DNA of 64,000 bases from Shewanella psychromarinicola (GCF_003855155.1 NZ_CP034073.1:3906001-3970000); one strand, 5' to 3'. Shown: positions 30,300-40,022, counted from the first letter of the stretch. Translations and numbers: made by a program. Notes: generated from the sequence alone by a model not told the origin.

Positions 30300-31661
30300 T
30301 TATACTTGTGTTTCTTCAGCATCCGTAACATTAGTTGTTGTTAGAGAAATACCGTACGCTTTAGCTACAATAACCATTTTGTCACCTAGGCGACGTAATT
30401 GGTTTTTAAGAGTTACAATATTCTGTACACTTTCTTCGTTTTCAGGATGAATCTGATAATCAAAATGCATTGTAGAAATTGCTAATTTATCGACCATTGC
30501 AATGCGCATCTCAATATCAGCCATTAATTTAGTAATCTCAGCTTGCTCGGACATAGATAGGCTATCGATGAAGGCAGGGCCTACTTTTTTACCTTTGTAT
30601 TCGCCCATTAAGACATTTCTAATACCTTGGTAGTTCGAGGCAATATCACGGTGTGTGTTATCAGAGAAACAAGAATGCTCATCTTCTTCACTAGGAGTTA
30701 AAACAGCAACTGCAATACGCTCATTAGCTAATTCTGATTTAGCAAATACGCCAACACCAGCTAATATTTGTTTTAATGATGCAGCTTCATCGATATTTTT
30801 AGTTTCTTGATCGCCAGTTAATTCTGCTAATAAAGCGGCACGGTAAAGACCATTTTTACCACTAACTGAACTATCCCATGCACTAGATACTACGGCCAAG
30901 TCATCAACCATCTTTTCCGCTACTGCAGCCAAATAAGTAAGGCGACGTTGTGCTAATTTATCAGTTGTAAAATCAGACAGTGGACGTTGACCTGCAGTCA
31001 GAGCACCATTGGTAATAGTATCTTCGATCATGTTGTTGTAATCTTGATCTTGACCCCAAAGCATAAATTCAATTGCATGGTAACCCACTGCTACATTTGC
31101 ATCACCACCATTTGTATTTAATGCACCTAATGCTTCTGGTGTGATTGCTGATACATCTACAGAGCTAACGTCTTCACCGCCAGGTGTAAACATGCCTTTA
31201 GTATCAATAATGTTACCACTAGTACGCTTATTATTAGCGTCCATAGTGTAGTCGATCATGTTTTCATCTAATGGCCAAGAGTTAAGTTCTCCTTCCAAAC
31301 TACCGTAAGCTTCTGCTACCCAACCATCTTCAGCATCAATAGGACCATTTGAAAGGCGGAAGACTTCAGTCGTTCCGTAGCTTTCACGAGAAACTAACCA
31401 AGCCTCTTTAGCTGATTGTAACTTAGTTTCAGTCGGTGCTTTTGCAAAATCACTGATCGCAGCTTGTAATTTTTTAGCATCCATCACTGCATCTTGGTAA
31501 TTAGAAGAAGCAATTGCTGCGTAAGTAGATAATGTATCCTGCTTAAAGTTCTGAGATGCGGCTGCATTAGACTGTGATGCTGCAGTTGTACTTGGCGTTG
31601 TGTTACAAGCAGATACTAATATTGCGCCAGCAATCATCATACATAAAATTGTTTTCTTCAC
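30300..31661 (-). CDS. Imelysin-family iron-regulated lipoprotein (IrpA type)
   Basis: 453 residues with a lipoprotein signal (MKKTILCMMIAGAILVSAC; Cys19). It carries the imelysin motif GYHAIEFMLWGQD (GxHxxE), the putative metal site, and WLVSRESYGTTEVFRLSNGPID and KNGLYRAALLAELTGDQ, both typical of IrpA-like proteins. Such proteins are iron-repressed and lie beside FTR1-type permeases, where an imelysin domain presents iron in the periplasm. It is 118 bases after ftr1. The gap and the IS at its stop make it the probable end of the upstream transcript. Confidence 0.9.
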   Translation of the reverse strand: MKKTILCMMIAGAILVSACNTTPSTTAASQSNAAASQNFKQDTLSTYAAIASSNYQDAVMDAKKLQAAISDFAKAPTETKLQSAKEAWLVSRESYGTTEVFRLSNGPIDAEDGWVAEAYGSLEGELNSWPLDENMIDYTMDANNKRTSGNIIDTKGMFTPGGEDVSSVDVSAITPEALGALNTNGGDANVAVGYHAIEFMLWGQDQDYNNMIEDTITNGALTAGQRPLSDFTTDKLAQRRLTYLAAVAEKMVDDLAVVSSAWDSSVSGKNGLYRAALLAELTGDQETKNIDEAASLKQILAGVGVFAKSELANERIAVAVLTPSEEDEHSCFSDNTHRDIASNYQGIRNVLMGEYKGKKVGPAFIDSLSMSEQAEITKLMADIEMRIAMVDKLAISTMHFDYQIHPENEESVQNIVTLKNQLRRLGDKMVIVAKAYGISLTTTNVTDAEETQV

Positions 31662-31779
31662 TTTTGTTGCTCCTAAGATAAATTTAAACGTTATGTCTTG
31701 AATTCGATAGTTAAATAAAACATTTGTTGTTGACTGCTTCCGGCAATTTTATTGATTACTTTATGTGATTTGCTAAAGA

Positions 31780-32646
31780 TTATTCCGTAATAGCTCGAGC
31801 TATTGGCGCACTCTTATCTCGAGACTGCCACTTAAGTATCAATAATACAGTGATCCAATAAGTACCTAATACCGCCAGGTCCCAACCAATGGGCTGTGAA
31901 CGATAAGCAAAAAGTGAAGCTAATAGATTACCTAATATCGAGCCGTCACTAAGCACACTTGTCATGTTCCACATCGTGCTATATACCCAGCTAGGTAAAT
32001 CAGTAGCCGCTAACGGGCCGCTCAATAATTTTTCTGATGCTGTTAATAACAAGGAAGCGCCGAGGAAAAGAAGCATAATTTCTGTTACTCGAAAGAACCA
32101 TTTCCAAGAAATAACTCGGCCACCCAATTTCAATAAATAGAAGAGCACCATGGCAAGTGCTAAGCCAATAGCGACTGCCATGAAAAAGCTCATATAAGAT
32201 GCGATCGAATCTAGTTGTAAAAGGGAGCCGTAAAGAAACATTACTGTTTCAGAACCTTCTCGACCCACTGCAATCATTGATAGAAAGAATACTCCCCACC
32301 AATTCTTTTCGTCTTGCAGGCTTTTTTCTAATCCACTTTCAATTTCTTTTTTTAGCGTTCGCCCATGGACACGCATCCACATGACCATTTGAACAATCAA
32401 TGCACTGGCAAATGCCAGCATGCCGATCTCAAACCATGTTCGTCCTTCTCCACCCAATAAATCTGTTACACCAATTAATGTTAATGTCAGTAATGTAGCT
32501 AAGCCAAAACCAGCCAATATACCTGCAAATAACCATTTTTTGCCTATTTTAGCGTCTTCGCGTCCATCCATCCAAGCATAAAGGATCCCAATTACTAAGA
32601 GAGCTTCAATACTTTCTCGGCATACGACAAAAATAGTTTGCCCCAT
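31780..32646 (-). CDS. FTR1-family iron permease (EfeU-like)
   Basis: 288 residues with about seven membrane helices. The two REXXE iron-path motifs of FTR1/EfeU are present: RESIE (10-14, in VVCRESIEALLVIGI) and REGSE (129-133, in VGREGSETVMF). These carboxylates carry ferric iron made by oxidation on the outer face. It begins three bases after the cupredoxin gene's stop, and the imelysin lipoprotein follows, so cupredoxin-FTR1-imelysin form an EfeUO-like set in which the two EfeO domains are separate proteins. Confidence 0.95.
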   Translation of the reverse strand: MGQTIFVVCRESIEALLVIGILYAWMDGREDAKIGKKWLFAGILAGFGLATLLTLTLIGVTDLLGGEGRTWFEIGMLAFASALIVQMVMWMRVHGRTLKKEIESGLEKSLQDEKNWWGVFFLSMIAVGREGSETVMFLYGSLLQLDSIASYMSFFMAVAIGLALAMVLFYLLKLGGRVISWKWFFRVTEIMLLFLGASLLLTASEKLLSGPLAATDLPSWVYSTMWNMTSVLSDGSILGNLLASLFAYRSQPIGWDLAVLGTYWITVLLILKWQSRDKSAPIARAITE

Positions 32647-32649
32647 GAT

Positions 32650-33066
32650 TTAATCCTTTGCTTTTACGATGATTTTGCCATGTATTGTTGGTGCAAAATC
32701 GTCAAAATAGTCATAAGTACCAACATCTAATGGAATTATTACTAGGCTAGTATCTGCGCCCATAAATAATACTTTTTCTTGGCGTAGCTGATTACTTTCA
32801 AATTCTGCAGGTTTAGCGCCGATATTACGTACAACAAGACGAAATTTGATCTTTTCAGGTACAGTCAATTCGGCTGGAATTAAATTACCGTCTTTCATTT
32901 CAATAAGATAAGTTGGTAGTTTGGTATAGCGGGAATCATTGATTTGTTGGCTAAAGCCATCAACCCCCTTTTTTACACTATTTGGGGAATCACTTTCGTC
33001 AGCCCATGATTTCACTGGTGAAAGAGAAGCAAATAAGATAAGAAAAAGTACACCGGTTAACTTCAT
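32650..33066 (-). CDS. Periplasmic cupredoxin-like protein (EfeO N-domain / P19 partner type)
   Basis: From Met at 33066 the protein has a clean signal peptide (MKLTGVLFLILFASLSPVKSWA) and about 117 mature residues: EMKDGNLIPAELTVPEKIKFRLVVRNIGAKPAEFES, a typical EfeO cupredoxin beta-sandwich, then LVIIPLDVGTYDYFDDFA. An alternative Met at 33114 would add 16 residues that blur the signal, so I prefer 33066. It heads the FTR1 operon, about 125 bases behind a Fur-box-like site. It likely binds copper or iron and helps hand iron to FTR1. Confidence 0.82.
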   Translation of the reverse strand: MKLTGVLFLILFASLSPVKSWADESDSPNSVKKGVDGFSQQINDSRYTKLPTYLIEMKDGNLIPAELTVPEKIKFRLVVRNIGAKPAEFESNQLRQEKVLFMGADTSLVIIPLDVGTYDYFDDFAPTIHGKIIVKAKD

Positions 33067-33190
33067 GTTGAGTATCCATACATTTAGAATTGAAAATATG
33101 TGTTGAAAAAACATTAAGACTCTTCTATTTCTTACTTTTCAATTGGTTATCGATTGAAGAACATAGGAAGCTAAATGCCTTTCCCTCCAC

Positions 33191-33209
33191 GATAATGATT
33201 ATTATTCGT
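33191..33209 (-). promoter_or_regulatory. Fur box upstream of the FTR1 operon
   Basis: GATAATGATTATTATTCGT agrees at 14 of 19 positions with the Fur consensus GATAATGATAATCATTATC, including the first nine. It lies 125-145 bases before the cupredoxin start. Iron-bound Fur would repress the whole uptake operon. Confidence 0.75.
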
Positions 33210-33431
33210 GTTTAATCAAAGCATGTCAAGTTAATAGAGCAAGGTCATGAATGTTTTTTGTATTGAAAAAGCTAACTTCTCGATTTTGAAATTGATCCAA
33301 ACCACAATTAACTTATAGCCTAGTTGGTGAGCTTACGGCAGTATAGCGTGACATCATCAATTTACAGGCACAGCTTGACCTAGGCGGTTAAGCCTACGTT
33401 AATCTGTTTAGGTGGGGTTTATCTAAATGAC

Positions 33432-35027
33432 TTAACTTTTGGTGATATAATTCCACGGTAAGTCATTTTCTGGGTGGGCTTTTACCTGCGCACTTTCCTG
33501 CTGTAATGTGGTGAAGTAATCAAAGACATTAATACCCGCTTCACTTGCCGTTGCGATAACTGAGGTAACCACATCACCAATCGTTGCGCCCAGTAATGTT
33601 TTGTGGAACATCGCATTTTTTCTGTCTCGCACGATGATTTTTAGCATCGATTCTATACGGTTATTATCGATTTTCACGCCTTTCATGTTGCAAAAATAAC
33701 TGAGGCCAACATAGTGTTTAAGGAAATAGCGGATTGCTTTGCCCAGACCACTATTTTCTTCGACCGTTTCATTCGCGATATGCGCTTCGCCCCATGATTT
33801 AATGTCTTCCATGATGGGCAATGAGTGAGCTTGATGATAAGCAAGCCTAGCCACAGGGGATAGTTTTTCGCTTTTAGCAAAATCATCATTCCCCCATATT
33901 TCTCCATAGCGTTTGAGCACATACTCAACTTCCTCAGGAAAATGATTAATCACATCGACAAATTGTCGTCTGGCGTGGCTGTTACACAGTGACATTGTTG
34001 CCTCTCTTGCCGTGGGACGATTACTCGGTAATGCATCACTCATGATAACGGGCTTGCCACATGATTGACTGCGTTTATGCAAAATGCTGTCAATGAATTC
34101 ACCTGCGTGGCCGATGTTGGTTTCAAACAAGACGATGGCATTATTATCTTTCAGTGTGGCGATAACCCCTGAGGTATAAATACCGCTACGCAGTCGTGTT
34201 TTATTGCTATTACGGACGGCTTTCTCGACCGGTTTAGCGTCTAAAATGCGGTGCGTCGTGTCATCCAGATAATAATGTTCGGCGTCTGAGGCTACATTAA
34301 AAAGCTGCTGGTACACAGGGTAAATATCATTACAAACCCGCTCAACTTGGTCAAAGACCGTTGAAGCGGTAATTTTTACCCCCAGTAGCTTTTGAATACT
34401 GCACTGACGATAAAAAGGCAATCCTGCAAAGTATTTATAAATGGCCATCAATGACCGCGCAGAGTAACCATACTTTTGCTGGCTTTCACCATCGACTAAG
34501 ACGCCATCCGGCAGAGGCGCACTGAAATAAGCACCGCAAGTATTACAGCGAAGACGCTCCATCACATGCTGCTCAGGCTTGAACGGGCTTTGCCCTGTAA
34601 TACGCAGTAAGCTACCAGGCTCAGTTTTATACACTTTACCGGTTAAGCACTCCGTACAGGTATCACCTTTAGCCACATCTGTCATTGCGTGAACGATAAC
34701 GACGGGCTTAACAGGTGTAAAACCTTCACCTTCATCGTGTTGACGGTTTTTGCTTTTCTTACCGGATGCTCTCGCTTGCTTAAGTACGCTGGCAAGCTTT
34801 TCAGATGACTTTTCAATACCCAACAATTTTCGCAGTTTATGCACTGTGACATCATGGTGGGCTAACCGGTCTTGCATGCTCGCTAACGTCAGCAACGCAT
34901 CAAGTAATAACTGACAATCCTCTGGACTTAACGCGAGGTTGTTCTCTTTGGCCTCACTGACTCGCGATATCAGCGATATCAGCGATTCAAGTGCGGGTCC
35001 ATCAATATCGGTGAAGGGTTTACTCAC
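33432..35027 (-). CDS. IS66 TnpC transposase (IS66-1)
   Basis: 531 residues: N-terminal leucine-rich helix, a zinc-binding region (CTECLTGKVY ... LRCNTCGAYFSAPLP), and a DDE domain with YYLDDTTHRIL, the HARR motif (CNSHARRQF) and a C-terminal NRIESMLKIIVRDRKN. Intact. Confidence 0.92.
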   Translation of the reverse strand: MSKPFTDIDGPALESLISLISRVSEAKENNLALSPEDCQLLLDALLTLASMQDRLAHHDVTVHKLRKLLGIEKSSEKLASVLKQARASGKKSKNRQHDEGEGFTPVKPVVIVHAMTDVAKGDTCTECLTGKVYKTEPGSLLRITGQSPFKPEQHVMERLRCNTCGAYFSAPLPDGVLVDGESQQKYGYSARSLMAIYKYFAGLPFYRQCSIQKLLGVKITASTVFDQVERVCNDIYPVYQQLFNVASDAEHYYLDDTTHRILDAKPVEKAVRNSNKTRLRSGIYTSGVIATLKDNNAIVLFETNIGHAGEFIDSILHKRSQSCGKPVIMSDALPSNRPTAREATMSLCNSHARRQFVDVINHFPEEVEYVLKRYGEIWGNDDFAKSEKLSPVARLAYHQAHSLPIMEDIKSWGEAHIANETVEENSGLGKAIRYFLKHYVGLSYFCNMKGVKIDNNRIESMLKIIVRDRKNAMFHKTLLGATIGDVVTSVIATASEAGINVFDYFTTLQQESAQVKAHPENDLPWNYITKS

Positions 35028-35126
35028 GGTTTATCAACATTGTTTAGGCTGAAGTCGAGGTTGCTGGGGGAAGGATTATGATCCGATAACATTAACAATC
35101 AAGCACTAATATTGCTGTTTTTTGAC

Positions 35127-35462
35127 TTAAATAAGATCGTGTTTTTGCCACATTGGATCGCAGTTCAGTAACAGCTGCCGTAACTGCTTGGCGATGAACG
35201 GTTCAATTTTTTGCTTTGAGCCTGGCCAATGTACAAACTTGCCTTTTGACAACCGCTTGGTCATCAACCAAAAGCCGCTGCCATCATATGATAATGCACG
35301 TACCATGGTTTTATTGCGGTTAATAAAGACGAACACCGAGCCAGAGCGAGGGTTAGCCGCTAATGTATAACGGCATAGTGCCGCTAAACCATCCATTCCC
35401 TGACGAAAGTCGACAGGTGCAATGGCGATTAAGATATGCGTCTCAGCGGTAAGATGTATCAT
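35127..35462 (-). CDS. IS66 TnpB accessory protein (IS66-1)
   Basis: 111 residues with the IS66 Orf2 pattern: VDFRQGMDGLAALCRYTL, GSVFVFINRNKTMVRALSYDGSGFWL, KRLSKGKFVHWP. It overlaps TnpA by four bases. Needed for IS66 transposition; mechanism not known. Confidence 0.92.
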   Translation of the reverse strand: MIHLTAETHILIAIAPVDFRQGMDGLAALCRYTLAANPRSGSVFVFINRNKTMVRALSYDGSGFWLMTKRLSKGKFVHWPGSKQKIEPFIAKQLRQLLLNCDPMWQKHDLI

Positions 35463-35824
35463 GATTTCAACGCCCTGATCAGCGAAATAAGGGTTTGTGG
35501 ATCATCAACGCCTGATAAAGACATGGTATCTCCGTGAGCAAATTGTAGGACTACGTTAAAAGTGGTTTGAGCAGATGATGTTGAAATGGGTAGGTGCACA
35601 AACTGGTGGGGACTGAGTTGAGGATTTACGCTATTTCGCCACTGTTTAAGCTGGCCGCCACTAATCCGTAGTGCGGATGTTATTTTGCTAGAAGAATAAT
35701 GTTCGAGTAATCCGACGGCTTGTTCACGCAATGTATTGGGGGTTGGAGCCTGACGACTATTCCTGTTGGTACGCCAGGATTCAAAAGCTGTTGTGAGGGT
35801 TGATAAGGGATCTAATGTTGACAT
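35459..35824 (-). CDS. IS66 TnpA accessory protein (IS66-1)
   Basis: 121 residues, first gene of the IS, with a helix-turn-helix-like part (TSALRISGGQLKQWRN) and a C-terminal strand region. It fits by size and position the IS66 Orf1. Confidence 0.8.
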   Translation of the reverse strand: MSTLDPLSTLTTAFESWRTNRNSRQAPTPNTLREQAVGLLEHYSSSKITSALRISGGQLKQWRNSVNPQLSPHQFVHLPISTSSAQTTFNVVLQFAHGDTMSLSGVDDPQTLISLIRALKS

Positions 35825-35911
35825 GATTGCATCCTGATTATTGAGTAGCGATCATTAAATCAGTTTACAAGATAGAAGTTGAACTATGCTGCCGTAAGCT
35901 CACCCTAGTTG

Positions 35912-36187
35912 GGACTTCAGTGATTTTCAAAGTAGTTGGCACTCTTTGCTTAAAATTTACGCTACATTTCTTGCTTTATTTTCAGATTTTTTATCTGGGT
36001 TCAGAAACACCTCCCCAATAGCTTCGCAGTTTCTTATACCGTTAGTCAACGTTTCGGATTTCTTGCCATCGTTCCTTCTAATACCAATCCGCATTAAATT
36101 ATGATCTAATATGCTCACCACTTTCAAATTATTTTATACTGTGAAAAACTACACATCTGTTGAACTTGTTAAGCTATCAAAGTCAGA
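35912..36187. other. Gene-poor stretch between two IS remnants
   Basis: No supported gene. A minus-strand open frame of about 45 residues ending near 35957 has no match I recognise. The stretch is bounded by the intact IS66-1 and by a solo IS66 end. Confidence 0.5.
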
Positions 36188-36208
36188 AACTATGCTGCCG
36201 TAAGCTCA
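36188..36208. repeat. Solo IS66-1 terminal sequence
   Basis: The 20 bases through GCTGCCGTAAGCTCA are identical to the right end of IS66-1 at about 35883-35902, but no IS66 body lies beside them. It marks a second insertion at the IS4 gene whose body was later deleted. Confidence 0.75.
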
Positions 36209-36209
36209 T

Positions 36210-36584
36210 AATGTACCCACCACCCACGTAATTTATCTGTAGTGGTACCGAGTTTACTAAGCTCTTGTGCTACTTGATGCTTGTAACTCAATGGGTGGTG
36301 TCATCTATGGCTAATATCTCAGCATATGACTGGGCAAGCTCCGCTGTATGTTGAAAACCAGAAGCGCTAATCACTTCTGAAGACATTTTATCATTACGGA
36401 TCAATCGATAAGCCCCTTCAACTTTAGCCTCATTACCTTGACATGATAGAGCGATAGACTTACCACTACAACGTGCCATATCTGCAGCGACTTCGATTAC
36501 ACGGTCTGTGCGACGCGGGTCACCAAAGAAACCGTTTAAAAAGTGATTATATGACCATTGCTCTGCGTTGAAAATTGGCATCAT
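36210..36584 (-). pseudogene. IS4-family (Tn5-like) transposase N-terminal fragment
   Basis: NHFLNGFFGDPRRTDRVIEVAADMAR, GNEAKVEGAYRLIRND and EILAIDDTTH are the N-terminal DNA-binding and first DDE region of Tn5-type IS4 transposases. After a stop or frameshift near 36286, SYKHQVAQELSKLGTTTDKLRGWWVH continues in another frame until the solo IS66 end. The rest is missing. Confidence 0.82.
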
Positions 36585-36799
36585 TAATCTGCAAGTTAAT
36601 TGAGTTATCCACTCTGATCATCAACTTTTAATAAAGTTCATTGTGGTAGAGATTTGTGTAGAAAAGTCAGCAAATAATCTGTCCAATGTGAACGCTTATG
36701 GAGTTAAGTACGAGATGCTTGATCAAGAAAATAACATGACTATCTATTATTATTCTTTCACGAAAAATATTCTCAAGTAATACTTCCCATCCATACGAA

Positions 36800-36814
36800 T
36801 AGTAACTATTATCA
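36800..36814 (+). promoter_or_regulatory. Possible Fur box before the DUF2325 gene
   Basis: TAGTAACTATTATCA matches the 7-1-7 Fur pattern TGATAATnATTATCA at 11 of 14 fixed positions, with a perfect right half. It lies about 90 bases before the start of the DUF2325 gene. Confidence 0.55.
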
Positions 36815-36900
36815 TTTATACGCGTCTTTACACTGATGCCATTGACGACTCAATCATTGCTTAAAGGTAAGTTTACCGCGACAGGATTAAGGATAACTGC

Positions 36901-38139
36901 ATGTGTGATATCTCAGCCACTGGAACACAGGCATTTAATTGCTTTAAAGGTAAACGTAAACTGTGGGAGTTAAGCGCTAAACTGCTATGTCCGGTTATAG
37001 GTACCTGTTTGACGACATCTGAAATCCGTAAGCTGGCAGAAAAAATTGTCGATAAAGAACAGGCTCGAAAAAGTGATTACTGGCTACACACTTGGATCGT
37101 TTCCAACTGTGACGTTAAACATCACCTGTCTTTGACGGTACAAAAGCACCTAGATAAAAAATTCACTGCCGCTATCAAGCGTTTTGGTCTGATTAAATGC
37201 CGCGATGAGCTCAAACCAGTCTGGCAGCAACATATAGATCGAGGATCCAGCGCCGAAGCCCTATGGGCACTGTTAACGCACCCTTTGTGTGATCTGACTA
37301 TTGAGGACATGGCCTATGAAACCATTCATATGTTGTCCCACCAAATTGGGGCTGGCCAGCGTGCCGATCTGAAACGTCTACACACTGTTGAAAAGGAGCT
37401 GTTAGAACTGAAAAAATCGTCAGATAAAAGTCAGCAAAAATCCCATCAGACGATCTCTAGTAAAGAGTGGCAGCTAGATGATCTACAACAACAGCTGGCT
37501 GATATTAAGGCGGACAATTTGCAACTTAAAGAGCACTGCCAGCGCCTAGAACGGCAAGGAAATAATAATGCAGCGGCGCTTGAACTAAAGCAGCTACAGA
37601 ACAAAGTGGCGAGTCAAAATACCTCGCTCGAGATTTTAGATAAACAGAAACTGCAGTGGCAGCAAAAACTACAACACAGTAAAGATAACATTTTGGGTTT
37701 AACTCAAAAATTGCAGCTACAGAGGCAAGAATCCCGATCGCTAGAGGGGTTAGTAAAGCAGAGTCTGTCTCCCTGTAATAGATGCAGTGCGGCTTCTTGC
37801 ACCGATTGTCCAGATCTTAAGGGTCTGAAAATTTTATGTGTTGGTGGCCAGCCGCGCATGACTGAACAATACAGGGAGCTGGTGTCTCGTTGTAATGGCG
37901 AATTCAGCCATCATGATGGCGGCGTCGAAGACCGTAGCAAGCGCTTAGATGCCATGTTGTGGTCTGCCGATGCGGTTATTTGCGCCTCCGATTGCATCAG
38001 TCACGACGCCTACTACAGATTGAAGCGATTCTGTAAGCAACATAATAAGCGTCACTTGTACATCCCCTCCTCTGGCATATCAAGCTTTGCTAAAGCGATG
38101 GATGATGTGGCCAATGAAATAAGCTGCGTCAACTTATAA
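36901..38139 (+). CDS. DUF2325-domain protein with coiled coil and cysteine cluster
   Basis: 412 residues. The N-terminal about 165 are helical with several His/Cys (CDISATG, YWLHTWIVSNCDVKHHL, HPLCD); about 165-285 form a coiled coil; then CNRCSAASCTDCPDL (about 295-310), a likely metal or Fe-S site; and a C-terminal DUF2325 domain (KILCVGGQPRMTEQYRELVSRCNGEFSHHDGG ... DAVICASDCISHDAYYRLKRFCK). DUF2325 has an unassigned function and is seen in metal- and stress-related loci. It stands alone between IS elements behind a possible Fur box, so a role tied to iron is an inference. Confidence 0.8.
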   Translation: MCDISATGTQAFNCFKGKRKLWELSAKLLCPVIGTCLTTSEIRKLAEKIVDKEQARKSDYWLHTWIVSNCDVKHHLSLTVQKHLDKKFTAAIKRFGLIKCRDELKPVWQQHIDRGSSAEALWALLTHPLCDLTIEDMAYETIHMLSHQIGAGQRADLKRLHTVEKELLELKKSSDKSQQKSHQTISSKEWQLDDLQQQLADIKADNLQLKEHCQRLERQGNNNAAALELKQLQNKVASQNTSLEILDKQKLQWQQKLQHSKDNILGLTQKLQLQRQESRSLEGLVKQSLSPCNRCSAASCTDCPDLKGLKILCVGGQPRMTEQYRELVSRCNGEFSHHDGGVEDRSKRLDAMLWSADAVICASDCISHDAYYRLKRFCKQHNKRHLYIPSSGISSFAKAMDDVANEISCVNL

Positions 38140-39390
38140 TGAATAACATGGCCATATATGGACGCTCCCGGTGAGTCAAGATAATACTCTGCTCACCAAA
38201 AGCTTTTGACCTTAGTTTTTATTTCAACATATCACTCTTGTCATTGCTTTTGATGCGACTCATTTACCGCTAAAAGCGGTTGTACTGCCATATATACCCA
38301 TCATTCTTCAAGGTGCATGTTTTAACACCTGAAAATGGTCATTAATTCTACTTCCTAAAATATCACCTATCTGGGGAAGTGTTTGACTAAAAAATTCATC
38401 AATTTTATCCCTGAATTCTTTCGCCGTTGCAAAATATTTGTTATTTCTCACATGCTCATTCATTACCTTCCACAAACGTTCTATTGGGTTTAAATTGGGG
38501 CTGTAAGGCGGGAGGTAATGAAGCTCAATATTAAGCTCTTTTGCTTTATTCTTTACGACTTGTGCTCGGTGATAACCTGCACCATCTAAAATTAAATGAA
38601 TTCGCTTATCACTGCCGTTATACGCTCTTATCTCCTCGAAAAAATGCTGAATAGTTTCACCATTCACTTTATCGTAACGCTTCACTTGAGCGGCAGCTAA
38701 GTCATTCAAATCAATTGCACCAACTAGATTTAATCGAGTCCGGCTACCCGTTGTTTCTATCGCTTTGTCATGCCCTGTTTTTATCCAGCCACAACTTACT
38801 TTTGTCGCTTGAGTTGGATGCATAGCATCCATAAACAATATAGGCTCATCAACTACTTCAGACTTTAACTTAGTGTACTGCTCAATAAAATCGGCTTGCT
38901 TTTTTTCATCAAACTTATGAGGGACGCCTTTAGGATATTTGTAGCTAAAGTTATGCTGATGAAGCCATTTATTTAAACCTGGGATAGAGAAGCGCAGCCC
39001 ATGGTTTCTCCATATGTACTCAATGATTTCATACGAGCAGCGATAAGTGTTTAACATCAGGTGAGCCATAACCTCATCAGTTTGTGTTTCACTCAAATAA
39101 GGTCGTGAACCTCCATTTTCAGGTGCTAACTTATTTTTACTGACGTAATCATCAATATGCCTAACGATACTTGTTTCATGCAGTCGTAAGGCCTGAGCTA
39201 TCATCGGTGTTGACCAGCCTTCAGAGCGAAGTAAAACGGCTTTAATTCGATCACGAACACGCCCATCTCGACTCTCGTCGTGAAGGGCTTCAAGATCTAT
39301 TTTTTGCTCGATGGTCGTAAGCGGTCAATTAACCCCACATACCAATAAGGATCAGCCTTTGGCATAGTGCTTCTTTACAAAGGAGACGCT

Positions 39391-39681
39391 ATGAATCAAT
39401 CGCAAAAACATGACCACTGGACTCAAATACTGACTGAGTTCAAACAAAGCCAGTTACCGATTAAACAATTTTGTACTGAGCGGTCAATCCACTATCAAAC
39501 ACTTTACTATTGGGTCAAAAAACTCAAGAGTAAAGAGGCCAGGCAACAAGTTCAGCCAATTGTCTTTGACCAGGAAAGTGCTGATGTCGTGGTGCTATTA
39601 TTACCTAACGGTATTCGCGCTGAACTTCCTTCTATGCTCAGTCAAACACAAATCAAACATTGGGTTGCAGCACTACTATGA
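39391..39681 (+). CDS. IS66 TnpA accessory protein (IS66-2)
   Basis: 96 residues from the ATG at 39391, preferred over 39367 because AAAGGAGA lies upstream. HWTQILTEFKQSQLPIKQFCTERSIHYQTLYYWVKKLK is the IS66 Orf1 helix-turn-helix. The stop overlaps TnpB by four bases. Confidence 0.9.
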   Translation: MNQSQKHDHWTQILTEFKQSQLPIKQFCTERSIHYQTLYYWVKKLKSKEARQQVQPIVFDQESADVVVLLLPNGIRAELPSMLSQTQIKHWVAALL

Positions 39682-40022
39682 CTCCCACTGGTAACGTGTA
39701 TTTAGTGTCAGGTGTCACCGACATGCGAAAGTCGATTGATGGATTGTCATTAATCGTCGCCGGCACACTTGAGATGGACCCTTTTAGTCAGGCTTGGTTT
39801 ATCTTTTGTAATCGACAGCGTGACAAACTCAAAATCTTATTTTGGGATACCAACGGGTTTTGGCTTTATTATCGCCGTCTTGAAAAAGGCCATTTTAAAT
39901 GGCCCACACCTCAATATGATGGCGCTATTCATATCACTAAGCAGCAATTACACTGGTTATTATCGGGATTAATGTTAGATAATCCCAAGGCACATCGACC
40001 GATTTATGGGCTAGAAGTGTAA
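39678..40022 (+). CDS. IS66 TnpB accessory protein (IS66-2)
   Basis: 114 residues from ATG at 39678 (TnpA stop overlap). Motifs VYLVSGVTDMRKSIDGLSLIV, FIFCNRQRDKLKILFWDTNGFWLYYRRLEKG define TnpB. Confidence 0.93.
   Translation: MTPTGNVYLVSGVTDMRKSIDGLSLIVAGTLEMDPFSQAWFIFCNRQRDKLKILFWDTNGFWLYYRRLEKGHFKWPTPQYDGAIHITKQQLHWLLSGLMLDNPKAHRPIYGLEV

Larger units (their letters stand above)
33327..35903 (-). mobile_element. Intact IS66-family element (IS66-1, 2577 bp) with 8-bp duplication
   Basis: Ends are GTGAGCTTACGGCAG inverted repeats. CCTAGTTG is duplicated at 33319-33326 and 35904-35911. It contains tnpA, tnpB and tnpC in the normal order. It sits upstream of the Fur box, between the FTR1 operon and IS4 debris. 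Confidence 0.95.

Noticed and set aside
38140..38292. ACCGCTAAAAGCGGT hairpin after the DUF2325 gene as a terminator
   Set aside because: The stem is short and lacks a T run in either direction.
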